A DNA stretch of 64,000 nucleotides from JBHIKY01 sp042139015 (GCF_042139015.1 NZ_JBHIKY010000016.1:19588-83587); one strand, 5' to 3'; shown: positions 16,787-25,711, counted from the first letter of the stretch. Made by a program: numbers and translations. Notes: generated by a model from the sequence alone, not told the origin.

Positions 16787-18044
16787 ACTGAATCGAATGA
16801 AGCAACACCTCAGCTCGGCTGCTGATCAGAAAGAAAGAGTATATAAACCTCCAAACACGGGGGCGGAAATGCAAAAAGCCGCAGAACTTCCTTTTGAAAA
16901 GAAATGGAAAGACCTCTCTGCTTCTCCGCTTTTCTTCGACGGAAATGTGACGTGGAAGCGTGACGTTACTTATGAATTTGATCATCAGCATGGTAATTAT
17001 CGATTTTCCGAACTGCTTGATGTGTTTGAACAGTGGGAAAAAGAAACCGCCTACCATCCACTCCATCCGGAGCATAGAAAACCTGAAGATTTGTTATTTT
17101 TCGATACAGAAACGACCGGATTAAACAGCGGTGCCGGCAACATGATCTTTATACTCGGCGGCGCGCGCCTGACTGAAAAAGAAGTGCTCGTGCGGCAGTT
17201 CTTTCTGCCTGGCCCCGAAGCAGAGGTTGCTTTTTATTATCACTTTTTAAAAGATATGCCTCCGGAGCGCCATCTTGTCACTTATAATGGAAAATCGTTT
17301 GACTGGCCACAGCTGAAAACCAGGCATACGTTTGTACGAAACGAAGTTCCTAAGCTTCCTGCATTCGGACACTTTGATTTACTGCATGCAGCGAGAAGGC
17401 TGTTTAAGCATCAGCTGGAATCATGCCGGCTTTCCGTGGTAGAAAAAGAAATACTAGGATTTGAAAGGACTGACGATACCCCGGGGTATCTTGCCCCCAT
17501 GCTTTATTTCGATTTTTTAGAGGAAAAACATCCAGAGCTGATAGAAGGTGTTCTAAAGCATAACGAATGGGATGTCCTGTCACTGATTACACTGTATATT
17601 GATTTATCAAAGCGGGTCTTGAACCGCAGGACTCCGGATCAGGAGAAATTTGAAATCGGACGCTGGTACGAAGCGAGTGGAGAGCCTGAGAAAGCTGCCT
17701 GGTGTTATGAGAAAGCTCTGGCATCAATAAATTCAGAAGAAACCTGGTACGCTTCTTGTGCTTTTTCACTTGGGAAATTGCTTAAGAAGCAAAAACGGCA
17801 TGAAAAAGCAAACATGTATTTTCAAAAAGTGATGGAATTAAAAGGACCGCTGCAGATTGAAGCGGCGGTGGAGCTTGCTAAATTTGCCGAGCATAAACAA
17901 CAAGATATTGACCTGGCCTTAAATTATACCGTGAAGGCCCGTGAACAAAAGCTTGAGATTTACAGTGGAGAACAGGACAAACGCAGCCTTCGGGAAATTT
18001 TAATAAGAGAAGAACGACTCCGCAGCAAATCACAAGGGAAATAA
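16770..18044 (+). CDS. mrfB: DEDD exonuclease MrfB (YprB)
   Basis: MrfB is a metal-dependent exonuclease of the DnaQ/RNase H-like fold, partner of MrfA. The 424-residue protein (413 in B. subtilis) has the first catalytic pair in FFDTETTGL, the middle YNGKSFDWP region, and the late His-Asp site in HNEWDVLSL. C-terminal TPR-like helical repeats (about 290-400) probably bind MrfA. The GTG at 16770 follows GGAGGTGA by 9 bases. It overlaps mrfA, so translation is coupled. Confidence 0.93.
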   Translation: MKMKNKLNRMKQHLSSAADQKERVYKPPNTGAEMQKAAELPFEKKWKDLSASPLFFDGNVTWKRDVTYEFDHQHGNYRFSELLDVFEQWEKETAYHPLHPEHRKPEDLLFFDTETTGLNSGAGNMIFILGGARLTEKEVLVRQFFLPGPEAEVAFYYHFLKDMPPERHLVTYNGKSFDWPQLKTRHTFVRNEVPKLPAFGHFDLLHAARRLFKHQLESCRLSVVEKEILGFERTDDTPGYLAPMLYFDFLEEKHPELIEGVLKHNEWDVLSLITLYIDLSKRVLNRRTPDQEKFEIGRWYEASGEPEKAAWCYEKALASINSEETWYASCAFSLGKLLKKQKRHEKANMYFQKVMELKGPLQIEAAVELAKFAEHKQQDIDLALNYTVKAREQKLEIYSGEQDKRSLREILIREERLRSKSQGK

Positions 18045-18259
18045 ATGCAGAAATAACCGGCAATTATTTCCCGGGCAAGCGCAGAAAATCATTAATTTCA
18101 ACACTTTTATCAATATTCTGACAAATTTGGATTGTCTGATGCTGGCGGGCATTGATTGATATTGTCGAAACATTCATCCGTGAAAATAGATGATTTCCCT
18201 AGTACATGTATCTCCTCCGCGTCATAGGCTGTATAGTACAGAAAAGGAGGGGAACTGTT

Positions 18260-18949
18260 TTGTTCGGAAAAAGAAGACCAAATAATAACAATGGGATGAA
18301 TAATAATGGCGGCAACATGATGGGTATGTATGGCATGAACAACAATAATAATAACAGCAATAATGTCATGGGTATGCACGGCATGAACAACAATAATAAC
18401 AACGGCAATAATGTCATGGGTATGCACGGCATGAACAACAATAATAATAACAGCAATAATGTCATGGGTATGCACGGCATGAATAACAATAACAACAGCA
18501 ATAATGTCATGGGTATGCACGGCATGAACAACAATAATAATAACAGCAATAATGTTATGGGTATGCATGGTAAGAACAACAAGAATAATGTCATGGGTAT
18601 GCACGGCATGAACAACAATAATAATAACAGCAATAATGTCATGGGTATGCATGGTAAGAACAACAAGAATAATGTCATGGGCACCCAGGCTATGAACAAT
18701 AATAACGGCAAGAAAACGCATATGATGCCTGCCGTTAATCATCCTGTCACTGAAAAGAAAAATTATCAATGTAACGAATATATTGTACCAGAAGTTCATC
18801 CTGTCCACACTACAAATGTGAATAAGCATTTGTATAAACATTATCATTCATACCCGCAGACGGAATCTACGGTAAATGAAGTATACAATCAGCATTTTAA
18901 TTGCGGCCCTGGCCAGGGACCAAGACCGAGGCGCCCTCGCCTATTTTAG
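18260..18949 (+). CDS. cotD: CotD-like spore coat protein with an asparagine-rich repeat domain
   Basis: The C-terminal half (IVPEVHPVHTTNVNKH, then HYHSYPQTES and NQHFNCGPG) matches B. subtilis CotD, an inner spore-coat protein. The N-terminal part is an expansion absent from B. subtilis CotD (75 residues): eight MGMHGMNNNN-type repeats spelling poly-Asn. I chose TTG 18260 (LFGKRRP) because AAGGAGGGG precedes it. The gene sits between yprB and ypsA exactly as cotD does in B. subtilis. The repeats probably make a hydrophilic, Asn/Met/His-rich coat matrix, and repeat number should vary between strains. Expression in the mother cell (sigma-K) is expected but I did not find a clear promoter. Confidence 0.85.
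   Translation: MFGKRRPNNNNGMNNNGGNMMGMYGMNNNNNNSNNVMGMHGMNNNNNNGNNVMGMHGMNNNNNNSNNVMGMHGMNNNNNSNNVMGMHGMNNNNNNSNNVMGMHGKNNKNNVMGMHGMNNNNNNSNNVMGMHGKNNKNNVMGTQAMNNNNGKKTHMMPAVNHPVTEKKNYQCNEYIVPEVHPVHTTNVNKHLYKHYHSYPQTESTVNEVYNQHFNCGPGQGPRPRRPRLF
18320..18676 (+). repeat. Eight tandem coding repeats in cotD (units of 48, 45 or 36 bases)
   Basis: Eight units begin ATGGGTATG and code for MGMHGMNNNNNN-SNNV (16 residues), with a 15-residue variant (unit 4) and two 12-residue variants (units 6 and 8, MGMHGKNNKNNV). Lengths sum to 357 bases, exactly the span. The long minus-strand open frames here are shadows of this repeat. Confidence 0.9.
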
Positions 18950-18954
18950 CCATG

Positions 18955-18985
18955 AACCGGGCGATTGATCTGCCCGGTTTCTTAT
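18955..18985 (+). terminator. Terminator of cotD
   Basis: AACCGGGC and GCCCGGTT pair around GATTGATCT, followed by T-rich sequence. Confidence 0.8.
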
Positions 18986-19004
18986 ACTTAAAGGAGGAAC
19001 CCCG

Positions 19005-19574
19005 ATGAAAGTACTTGCCGTAAGCGGCTATAAGCCTGCTGAATTGGGAATTTTCCAACCGGATGCAAAAGAAATTGATTATATAAAAAAGGCACTCGAA
19101 AAACGCATAATCGCTTTTGTTGAGGAAGGAATCGAGTGGATTGTCATTTCCGGCCAGCCGGGAGTTGAGCTATGGACCGCAGACGTGGTTTTATCTCTAA
19201 AAACCACCTACCCGGAGTTAAAGCTTGCGGTACTTACCCCATTTTTAAATCAGCAAAAAATTTGGCCGGAGCAAGCAAAGCAGGATTACGAATTTATTTT
19301 ATCCCATGCGGATTTCGTAGATTCCATATCCAAACAGGAATATGACAATCCCGGCCAGCTGCGTGCGAAAAATGATTTCATCATTTTGAAAACCGACGGA
19401 CTCCTTCTATTGTACACAGAAGAGCAGGAAGGTACTCCGAAGTATTATCTGCACTCTGCGCAGCGTCGTGGCGAACAAGCAGACTATCCCATTTTTTTTA
19501 TTACCCCGGAAGACTTGGAAGAGACGGCGAGAGAAGAAAAAGAGAAAGAGTTTTGGGGGCAAAGTGACGAGTGA
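19005..19574 (+). CDS. ypsA: SLOG-family protein YpsA
   Basis: YpsA belongs to the SLOG (Rossmann-like, DUF1273) family; in B. subtilis and Staphylococcus it affects cell division, next to gpsB, and probably binds a nucleotide-like ligand. The 189-residue protein begins MKVLAVSGYKPAELGIF, with the glycine-rich VISGQPGVELWTADV loop (about residues 45-60), the SLOG ligand site. RBS GGAGGAACC precedes ATG 19005. It precedes gpsB as in B. subtilis, by about 95 bases. Confidence 0.92.
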   Translation: MKVLAVSGYKPAELGIFQPDAKEIDYIKKALEKRIIAFVEEGIEWIVISGQPGVELWTADVVLSLKTTYPELKLAVLTPFLNQQKIWPEQAKQDYEFILSHADFVDSISKQEYDNPGQLRAKNDFIILKTDGLLLLYTEEQEGTPKYYLHSAQRRGEQADYPIFFITPEDLEETAREEKEKEFWGQSDE

Positions 19575-19668
19575 TGTCTTTAACAAATTGACTTTTTCGC
19601 TAAGTTCTGAAAAAATATAGACAACTACTTGCATTTATTACAGAATGACAGTTGAGGTGAAACATAAT

Positions 19669-19998
19669 ATGCAATCTATCCGGTTAAGCGCAAAAGAAAT
19701 TCTTGATAAAGATTTTAAAAGCAGTGTGAAAGGCTACAATAAAGATGAAGTTGACCAGTATCTGGATGTGATTATCCAGGATTATGAAGCTTTTGAAGAA
19801 CGAGTCGGCGATCTTGAGAATGAAATCGAACGTATGAAAAAACAAGGGCCGGCAGCATCAGCCGGGGATACAAGAATGGCAAGGGACTCGGCTCCTTCCG
19901 TACCGTCTGCACCTGCTGCCGGCGGTACAAATTATGACATTTTAAAGAGGTTGTCGAATCTTGAGAAAGAAGTATTTGGTAAAAAGCTTTACGAGTAG
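19669..19998 (+). CDS. gpsB: Cell-division adaptor GpsB
   Basis: GpsB shuttles the penicillin-binding protein PBP1 between the lateral wall and division site. The 109-residue protein has the DivIVA-like N-terminal motif (KEILDKDFK, GYNKDEVDQYLD) with a following coiled coil (about 40-65), a variable Ala/Pro linker, and a C-terminal helix (YDILKRLSNLEKEVFG) that trimerises the protein. I chose ATG 19669 (MQSIRLSAK) because GAGGTG lies 9 bases upstream; ATG 19645 would overlap this site. Confidence 0.95.
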   Translation: MQSIRLSAKEILDKDFKSSVKGYNKDEVDQYLDVIIQDYEAFEERVGDLENEIERMKKQGPAASAGDTRMARDSAPSVPSAPAAGGTNYDILKRLSNLEKEVFGKKLYE

Positions 19999-20019
19999 CA
20001 GCGTGCAGGAGGTTTTTTC

Positions 20020-20427
20020 TTGTTAAAAATCTTTATTGATGGCGCAAGCGCTGGTAATCCAGGTCCTGGAGGAGCAGGTATTTTCATAAAGGATGCGAAC
20101 GGGCCTGTGGAGAGTTTAATAATTCCACTGGGGCAGTGCACCAACCATGAAGCAGAATTTTCTGCTCTGCTGCATGCGCTGCAATGGTGCGAATCTAAAG
20201 AAGTTCCCTTGGTATCCATCAATACGGATTCTAAGCTGGTAGATGAAGCTGTGGAAAAGCGGCATACCAAAAATAATCAATTTAAGCTTCTTTTGCAAGA
20301 CTGTATAACGATTCTTGATTCTCATGAACTGTGGTTTGTCAAATGGATTCCTTCCAGCCAGAATAAAGCTGCAGACAAACTGTCCAAACAAGCCGTACTG
20401 CGAAGCAGCCAAATAGAAAATGGGTAA
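20020..20427 (+). CDS. Ribonuclease HI-like protein (YpdQ/YpeP type)
   Basis: RNase HI degrades the RNA strand of RNA-DNA hybrids. The 135-residue protein has the family layout: DGASAGNPGPGGAG at the start (first catalytic Asp), Glu in NHEAEFSAL, Asp in NTDSKLVDE, and the last Asp in NKAADKLSKQA. The TTG at 20020 follows GCAGGAGG. In B. subtilis an RNase HI-like gene is also near gpsB and rnpB. All four catalytic residues are present, so it should be active, although related Bacillus proteins have weak activity. Confidence 0.9.
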   Translation: MLKIFIDGASAGNPGPGGAGIFIKDANGPVESLIIPLGQCTNHEAEFSALLHALQWCESKEVPLVSINTDSKLVDEAVEKRHTKNNQFKLLLQDCITILDSHELWFVKWIPSSQNKAADKLSKQAVLRSSQIENG

Positions 20428-20455
20428 CACTGGAAAGTGTGGGAGAATAATCAGC

Positions 20456-20484
20456 TTGCCAAACCAAACACAAAAAGATATAAT
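20456..20484 (+). promoter_or_regulatory. Promoter of rnpB
   Basis: TTGCCA (20456-20461) and consensus TATAAT (20479-20484), 17 bases apart; the predicted start is about 20491, shortly before the P1 helix of RNase P RNA. Confidence 0.8.
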
Positions 20485-20508
20485 AGCATTTGTCACAAAA
20501 AAATGACG

Positions 20509-20918
20509 CTGAAAATATCGAGGCAGTCGCTGCGTATTCACGCAGAGGAAAGTCCATGCTCGCACAGCCTGAAACGGCTGTAGTGTTCGTGCCAGGCAAA
20601 ACAATAAGCCTGGGCAGTCTTTTATAAGACTGACGGCGGGGAAAAAGCCTAAGTTCGCTTTGAATACGGCTTAAATACCCTGAAAGTGCCACAGTGACGA
20701 AGTCCTCCCGGAAACGGATGGAGTGGAACGAGGTAAACCCCTCGAGCGAGAAACCCAAACTTTGGTAGGGGCGCCTTTCGGAAGGAATTCAACGGAACGA
20801 AAGGGAGAAGGAAACCTAATTTTCTTCTCAGATAGATGACTGCCCCCGGCGTGCGAGGTGAATAACCGCAGCAGCACAAAGGGACAGAACATGGCTTACC
20901 AAGATATTTTCGGCCTCT
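20509..20918 (+). ncRNA. rnpB: RNase P RNA, type B
   Basis: This is the catalytic RNA that matures tRNA 5' ends. Conserved stretches are present: GAGGAAAGTCCATGCTCGCA (CR-I), AAAGTGCCACAGTGACG, GGAACGAGGTAAACCCC, GAGCGAGAAACCCAAA, and ACATGGCTTAC near the 3' end. P1 closes by GAAAATATC (20511-20519) with GATATTTTC (20903-20911). The loops with TTCAACGG and the AGATAGATGA motif are those of the Bacillus type B RNA. It has its own promoter and terminator. Ends are estimated to within about 10 bases. Confidence 0.97.
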
Positions 20919-20924
20919 GATCCC

Positions 20925-20948
20925 AACCCCTGTTCCAGGGGTTTTTTC
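20925..20948 (+). terminator. Terminator of rnpB
   Basis: AACCCCTG and CAGGGGTT pair around TTC, followed by TTTT. Confidence 0.9.
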
Positions 20949-21061
20949 ATTTATCTAATCTTTCTAATCCAGAGGAATAATGAATCTTTCTTAATCTTTA
21001 GTGAAATATAAACCATAACCAGCTTCTGTTAAATACATAATGAAGCAAAGGAGAATTCCTT

Positions 21062-22207
21062 ATGAAAAATGAAGTGACTTTGATTGCAACGGCCACGATG
21101 GGGCTTGAAGCACTAGTTGCAAAAGAAGTGCGTGCACTTGGCTATGATAATGTAAAAACAGAGAATGGAAAAGTGGAGTTTACCGGACCTTATTCTGCCA
21201 TCGCCCGCACAAACTTGTGGCTTCGTACGGCAGACCGGGTCAAAATTAAAGTAGCTGAATTTAATGCATTCAGCTTTGATGAATTATTTGAGAAAACAAA
21301 AGCAGCCCCATGGGAGGAATTTTTGCCGGAAAATGCGGAATTTCCCGTTACGGGAAGGTCCGTAAAATCTACGTTGTTCAGCATTTCAGATTGTCAGGCC
21401 ATTGTAAAAAAAGCTGTCGTGGAAAAATTAAAAAAAACATACCATACGGACTGGTTCAAAGAAAACGGCGCTCTCTATAAAATTGAAGTGGCTCTTCATA
21501 AAGATATAGCCACCCTCACGATTGACACCAGTGGAGAGGGTCTCCATAAACGCGGATATCGTCCGCTTCACAGTCGGGCTCCTTTAAAGGAAACGCTCGC
21601 TGCTGCGATGATTATGCTGACCAATTGGAAACCGGACAAACCATTTGCAGATCCATTATGCGGTTCTGGTACCATCCCGATTGAAGCTGCGTTAATCGGA
21701 CAAAATATCGCCCCTGGTTTTAACCGGAAATTTGCTGCAGAAGCGTGGCCGTGGATGCCCCAGAATATTTGGGATGAAGCAAGAGAAGAAGCTGAAGCAA
21801 GTGCGGATTATGAGCAGCTTCTCGATATCCAGGGCTCAGACATTGATCACAATAATGTGAAATTAGCTGAAGAAAATGCCATGGAGGCAGGTCTTTTCGA
21901 TGTGGTTTCCTTTAAACAGATGCAGGTTGCTGATTTTTATTCGAAAGGGGAATATGGCTGCCTGGTCACAAACCCCCCATACGGCGAGCGCTTGTATGAT
22001 AAAAAAGAAGTAGAAGCGTTGTATAAAAGCATGGGGCAGTCTTTTACCGAACATTTACCTACCTGGTCTGTTTATGTTATTACTTCTCACCAAGATTTCG
22101 AGAAGTTATATGGAAAAAAAGCTTCGAAAAAACGAAAGCTCTATAACGGCAACATAAAAACTGATTACTACCAATTTTTCGGGCCGAGACCGCCCCGTCG
22201 TAAATAA
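21062..22207 (+). CDS. ypsC: THUMP-domain RNA methyltransferase YpsC (RlmL-like)
   Basis: The 381-residue protein is the Bacillus relative of the N-terminal half of RlmL, which methylates 23S rRNA at N2 of a guanine. It has an N-terminal THUMP RNA-binding domain (about 50-160), then a Rossmann methyltransferase domain with the SAM loop in DPLCGSGTIPIEAALIG and the catalytic motif NPPYGER. E. coli RlmL has a second methyltransferase domain that is lacking here, as in B. subtilis. It lies after rnpB as in B. subtilis. AAAGGAG is upstream of ATG 21062. Confidence 0.92.
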   Translation: MKNEVTLIATATMGLEALVAKEVRALGYDNVKTENGKVEFTGPYSAIARTNLWLRTADRVKIKVAEFNAFSFDELFEKTKAAPWEEFLPENAEFPVTGRSVKSTLFSISDCQAIVKKAVVEKLKKTYHTDWFKENGALYKIEVALHKDIATLTIDTSGEGLHKRGYRPLHSRAPLKETLAAAMIMLTNWKPDKPFADPLCGSGTIPIEAALIGQNIAPGFNRKFAAEAWPWMPQNIWDEAREEAEASADYEQLLDIQGSDIDHNNVKLAEENAMEAGLFDVVSFKQMQVADFYSKGEYGCLVTNPPYGERLYDKKEVEALYKSMGQSFTEHLPTWSVYVITSHQDFEKLYGKKASKKRKLYNGNIKTDYYQFFGPRPPRRK

Positions 22208-22269
22208 TCAGCATAATCGTTCATTCCTTTGGATAGAATGGTAAAGGAGCCTATTCAAGGAGGAACGAT

Positions 22270-22449
22270 ATGTTTACTGATAACGAATGCTACTTATTGA
22301 AAAAAGTAGAAAAAGCTATTGAAAATGCAGAAAAAGCCGTCATTTCCACTAAACATGAAAAGGACAGCTTTCCAGCAGCTGAAGCAATTGAGGAAGCGAA
22401 ACAGTGCCTGCAGAAAGCGTGGCTGTATCAATTAAATCACTCGCGTTAA
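22270..22449 (+). CDS. 59-residue small protein of unknown function
   Basis: ATG 22270 is preceded by AAGGAGGAACG, a strong ribosome site; the frame ends at TAA 22447-22449. The peptide reads MFTDNECYLLKKVEK, then EEAKQCLQKAW, and is a predicted amphipathic helical protein with two cysteines (residues 6 and 47 or so). It is convergent with yneR, whose stop is 2 bases away. I do not recognise the family. Confidence 0.6.
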   Translation: MFTDNECYLLKKVEKAIENAEKAVISTKHEKDSFPAAEAIEEAKQCLQKAWLYQLNHSR

Positions 22450-22451
22450 TG

Positions 22452-22754
22452 CTATTCCGGATTGATCACATCATGAAAATTAGGATTTTCAAAATGTAAA
22501 TAATCAATGGAAGGATCATACGATATCGTCATTCCGTCAAGATACCATTGATCCTGCGGATTTACAAAAAATAAAATTCCCTCCACCTGAAGTGTATATG
22601 CCTCCGCTTCAGGTTTTTCTTTGCCTACTCCTATTGAAAAACCGCCGGAGCCGACTCCTCCGATACGGACAAACAATCGAACATAAGCTCCATCTGCAAG
22701 TGACATTTCCTCTTTATATAATGCCGCTGCTTCCTTGGTTAAAGTTAGCTGCAT
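22452..22754 (-). CDS. yneR: HesB/IscA-like protein YneR without cysteine
   Basis: The 100-residue protein starts MQLTLTKEAA on the minus strand and has the HesB-fold glycine loop RIGGVGSGGFSIGVG. The place of the first IscA cysteine is occupied by non-cysteine residues, and the protein has no Cys at all, so it cannot use the classical IscA ligand set. In B. subtilis yneR lies by yneQ and parE; here it is separated. The upstream CTCCTTTC (RBS GAAAGGAG on the minus strand) fits. It is the third HesB-fold protein in this window; the other two carry a TGA at that site. Confidence 0.85.
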   Translation of the reverse strand: MQLTLTKEAAALYKEEMSLADGAYVRLFVRIGGVGSGGFSIGVGKEKPEAEAYTLQVEGILFFVNPQDQWYLDGMTISYDPSIDYLHFENPNFHDVINPE

Positions 22755-22922
22755 GAAACTCTCCTTTCCCTGCCAGCAATCTTCTTCTTTTAGTATAGCA
22801 CTGCTGGAAAAGAGAAGAAAAAAATATGCTAAAATAGATCTAGCAGCAGGAATTTAGACATTCGTGAAGAATGTATTTCTGAAGTCGAAATAAATAATGA
22901 AAGTACTAAAGGAGCGAATGTA

Positions 22923-24440
22923 TTGAGTAAATCCATTGAACAAACAGAAGCTGCCTTTCAGGAGCACATGAAAAAAATTTCCTCATATGAACAGGCTTTG
23001 GGTCTCATGCAGTGGGACGCACGCACCGGAGCACCAAGAAAAGGAGTGGATCAGCGGTCAGAAGCGATTGGTACCCTTTCAACCGAGCTATTTAAATTAA
23101 GAACCTCCCCTGAAACAGGCGAATATCTTGATACTATTTTGGAAAATGGGGCCGAAAAAAAGATATCAGAGATCAGTCGTCTCTCTGCAAGAGAAATGAA
23201 AAAAGAATACGACCGTTTTAAAAAAATCCCGGAAAACGAATTTAAAGAATACAGTATTTTAACGTCAAAAACCGAATCAGTCTGGGAGGACGCCAAAGAA
23301 AATGCAGATTTTGAGACATTTCAGCCATACTTAGAAAAAATTGTCGATTTCAGCCGGCGCTTCGCTGATTACTGGGGATATGAAAAGCATCCATACGATG
23401 CGCTGCTTGAAGACTACGAACCTGGAATGGATGTCGCGACACTCGACGACGTTTTCAGCCGTCTCCGCCAGGGCTTGGCTCCATTAGTGAAAGGAGTCAC
23501 CCAGTCTTCCCATCAACCTGCTACAGACTTTCTCTTTGAGCACTTTCCTGCAGAGAAACAACGCAGTTTCAGTCTGGATATTTTAAACCAAATGACATAT
23601 GACTTTGACGCCGGAAGATTAGATAAAACCGTTCATCCATTTGCCATAGGATTAAACCCGAATGATGTCAGGGTCACGACTAAATACGACGAATCTGATT
23701 TTCGCACCGCGGTATTCGGAACCATCCACGAAGGCGGCCATGCTCTGTACGAACAAAACCTCTCTGCCAAATTAATTGGAACGGCTCTTTGTGATGGGGC
23801 TTCCATGGGTATTCATGAATCTCAATCCCTCTTTTGGGAAAATTTTGTCGGCCGGAACTACCATTTCTGGGAGAAAAATTATGAGCTGTTAAAATCATAT
23901 GCACCTGGCCAATTTAACGATGTTCCGCTTGATGCTTTTTATAAAGCCATTAACGAAGCAAAACCATCTTTAATCCGTATTGAAGCTGACGAAATGACGT
24001 ATGCCCTTCATATTATTTTAAGATATGAGATTGAAAAAGATCTCATCAGCGGAGAAGTGAATGTAGCAGACCTTCCCAGTCTATGGAATGAAAAAATGGA
24101 CGAGTATTTAGGTATCGTGCCGCCGCATAATGGAAAAGGGGTGCTTCAGGATGTGCACTGGTCGTTTGGCGCCTTTGGATACTTTCCTTCTTATGCACTC
24201 GGATATATATACGCAGCCCAGTTAAAACAAGCGATGAATAAAGACCTTCCGAATTTTGATGAGCTCTGCGGCTCAGGAGAACTTTCACCAATAAGAGAAT
24301 GGCTTACCAATAAAGTTCATCAGCATGGGCGGAAGAAGCAGCCGGTTGAAATCATTCAGGACGCCGCCGGAGAAGGCACGAACCCGGAACCGCTCATTCA
24401 ATACTTAACAGACAAATACCGTTCATTGTACAGCTTTTAA
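22923..24440 (+). CDS. ypwA: Carboxypeptidase Taq-type metallopeptidase (M32, YpwA)
   Basis: M32 carboxypeptidases remove C-terminal residues from peptides in the cytoplasm. The 505-residue protein is full length. The HExxH zinc site is in TIHEGGHALYEQ, the third ligand Glu in the MGIHESQSLFWEN stretch, and the HPF.IGLNPNDVR motif and the IRIEADEMTYALH motif mark the family. TTG 22923 follows AAAGGAG at 7 bases. A sigma-54 promoter begins 9 bases past the stop, so transcription restarts there. Confidence 0.94.
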   Translation: MSKSIEQTEAAFQEHMKKISSYEQALGLMQWDARTGAPRKGVDQRSEAIGTLSTELFKLRTSPETGEYLDTILENGAEKKISEISRLSAREMKKEYDRFKKIPENEFKEYSILTSKTESVWEDAKENADFETFQPYLEKIVDFSRRFADYWGYEKHPYDALLEDYEPGMDVATLDDVFSRLRQGLAPLVKGVTQSSHQPATDFLFEHFPAEKQRSFSLDILNQMTYDFDAGRLDKTVHPFAIGLNPNDVRVTTKYDESDFRTAVFGTIHEGGHALYEQNLSAKLIGTALCDGASMGIHESQSLFWENFVGRNYHFWEKNYELLKSYAPGQFNDVPLDAFYKAINEAKPSLIRIEADEMTYALHIILRYEIEKDLISGEVNVADLPSLWNEKMDEYLGIVPPHNGKGVLQDVHWSFGAFGYFPSYALGYIYAAQLKQAMNKDLPNFDELCGSGELSPIREWLTNKVHQHGRKKQPVEIIQDAAGEGTNPEPLIQYLTDKYRSLYSF

Positions 24441-24448
24441 TCTATTCT

Positions 24449-24464
24449 GGCACAATAATTGCAT
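24449..24464 (+). promoter_or_regulatory. Sigma-54 (SigL) -24/-12 promoter for the thiolase gene
   Basis: TGGCACAATAATTGCA: GG at 24449-24450 and GC at 24461-24462 with exactly 10 bases between, the perfect sigma-54 pattern, 80 bases before the ATG at 24528. The EBP gene is the next but one feature. Confidence 0.88.
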
Positions 24465-24527
24465 TAAATATGAGAGGGGAGGGAGATGATCTTCCCTCTT
24501 ATTTATGTAAAGGAGGAGCTAATAATT

Positions 24528-25706
24528 ATGAGAGAAGCAGTAATTGTAAGTGCCGTCAGGACACCAATTGGAAGCTTTGGAGGAACACTTTCTGGAAAAT
24601 CAGCGGTAGATCTCGGAGTCACCGCGGCGAAAGCGGCGGTCGAACGAGCCGGAATTTCTCCATCGGATATTGAAGATGTTATTGTCGGTAATATACTGTC
24701 TGCTGGGTCAGGTCAAAATGTGGCAAGGCAAATAGCTATTTACAGCGGTCTTCCGGAGTCGACTCCCGCGATGACAGTCAATAAATTATGTGGTTCCGGA
24801 CTGCGAACCATCAGCATGGCAGCACAATTTATTGCACTTGGTGATGCTGATGTGATTTTAGCAGGCGGAACAGAATCAATGAGCAATGCGCCTTATGTCC
24901 TGCCGAAAGCCCGCTGGGGCCAGAGAATGGGTGATGGCAGCATCATTGATACGATGATGAGTGATGGTTTAATGGATTCTTTCCACAACATTCATATGGG
25001 CATTACCGCAGAGAACATCGCCGAGCAATGGAACTTTTCAAGGGAAGAACAGGATGCCTTTGCCCTGCAAAGCCAGCAAAGGGCACAGGCAGCTATATCC
25101 GCAGGTAGATTTAAAGAGGAAATTGTGCCGGTGGAGGTTCCACAGCGAAAAGAAGAGCCTTTGTTGATAGATACGGACGAATTTCCAAAAACGGGGTTAA
25201 CATCCGAGAAGCTGGGGAAATTAAAACCTGCCTTTAAAAAGAATGGAACGGTCACTGCCGGTAACGCCTCCGGTATAAATGACGGCAGTGCTATGGTTGT
25301 GGTGATGTCCCGGGAAAAAGCCGAAAAATTGGGAGTCGAACCGCTTGCTGCGATTCGTTCTTACGGGAATGCTGCACTGGACCCCAAAATAATGGGATAC
25401 GGACCTGTTCCGGCATCAAAGCAGGCACTTGAACGAGCGAGGTTATCTATTTCTGATATCGATCTGATTGAAGCAAATGAAGCATTTGCAGCCCAGTCAC
25501 TCGCGGTCGTCAAAGATTTAGAGTTAGAATCTGATAAAGTGAATGTAAATGGCGGGGCTATTGCGCTCGGCCACCCGATCGGCGCTTCTGGAGCAAGAGT
25601 TCTCGTCACGCTTCTCCATGAAATGAAACGCAGGGAAGCCTCCCGCGGACTTGCGACACTTTGTATCGGCGGCGGACAGGGAACTGCTCTCATTGTTGAG
25701 CGATAA
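24528..25706 (+). CDS. Acetyl-CoA C-acetyltransferase (thiolase)
   Basis: Thiolase cleaves acetoacetyl-CoA to two acetyl-CoA or makes it in reverse. The 392-residue protein is complete: the nucleophile Cys in NKLCGSGLRTI (about residue 89), the His in GALALGHPIGASGAR region (here GGAIALGHPIG), and the base Cys in CIGGGQGTALIVER. The ATG at 24528 follows AAAGGAGG; the ATG at 24486 is too far upstream. It is the only gene after the sigma-54 promoter at 24449 before the terminator at 25712, so it should be induced with the CoA-transferase operon. Confidence 0.95.
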   Translation: MREAVIVSAVRTPIGSFGGTLSGKSAVDLGVTAAKAAVERAGISPSDIEDVIVGNILSAGSGQNVARQIAIYSGLPESTPAMTVNKLCGSGLRTISMAAQFIALGDADVILAGGTESMSNAPYVLPKARWGQRMGDGSIIDTMMSDGLMDSFHNIHMGITAENIAEQWNFSREEQDAFALQSQQRAQAAISAGRFKEEIVPVEVPQRKEEPLLIDTDEFPKTGLTSEKLGKLKPAFKKNGTVTAGNASGINDGSAMVVVMSREKAEKLGVEPLAAIRSYGNAALDPKIMGYGPVPASKQALERARLSISDIDLIEANEAFAAQSLAVVKDLELESDKVNVNGGAIALGHPIGASGARVLVTLLHEMKRREASRGLATLCIGGGQGTALIVER

Positions 25707-25711
25707 CGGGC

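Noticed and set aside
18320..18676. CRISPR array
   Set aside because: The units are tandem coding repeats without unique spacers.
18110..18847. Long minus-strand open frames across the cotD repeat
   Set aside because: They are the reverse-complement reading of an Asn codon repeat (Val/Ile/Leu-rich strings) with no start signal or homology.
20116..20892. Several minus-strand open frames over RNase HI and rnpB
   Set aside because: They overlap a conserved coding gene and a structured RNA on the plus strand and show no family-like sequence.
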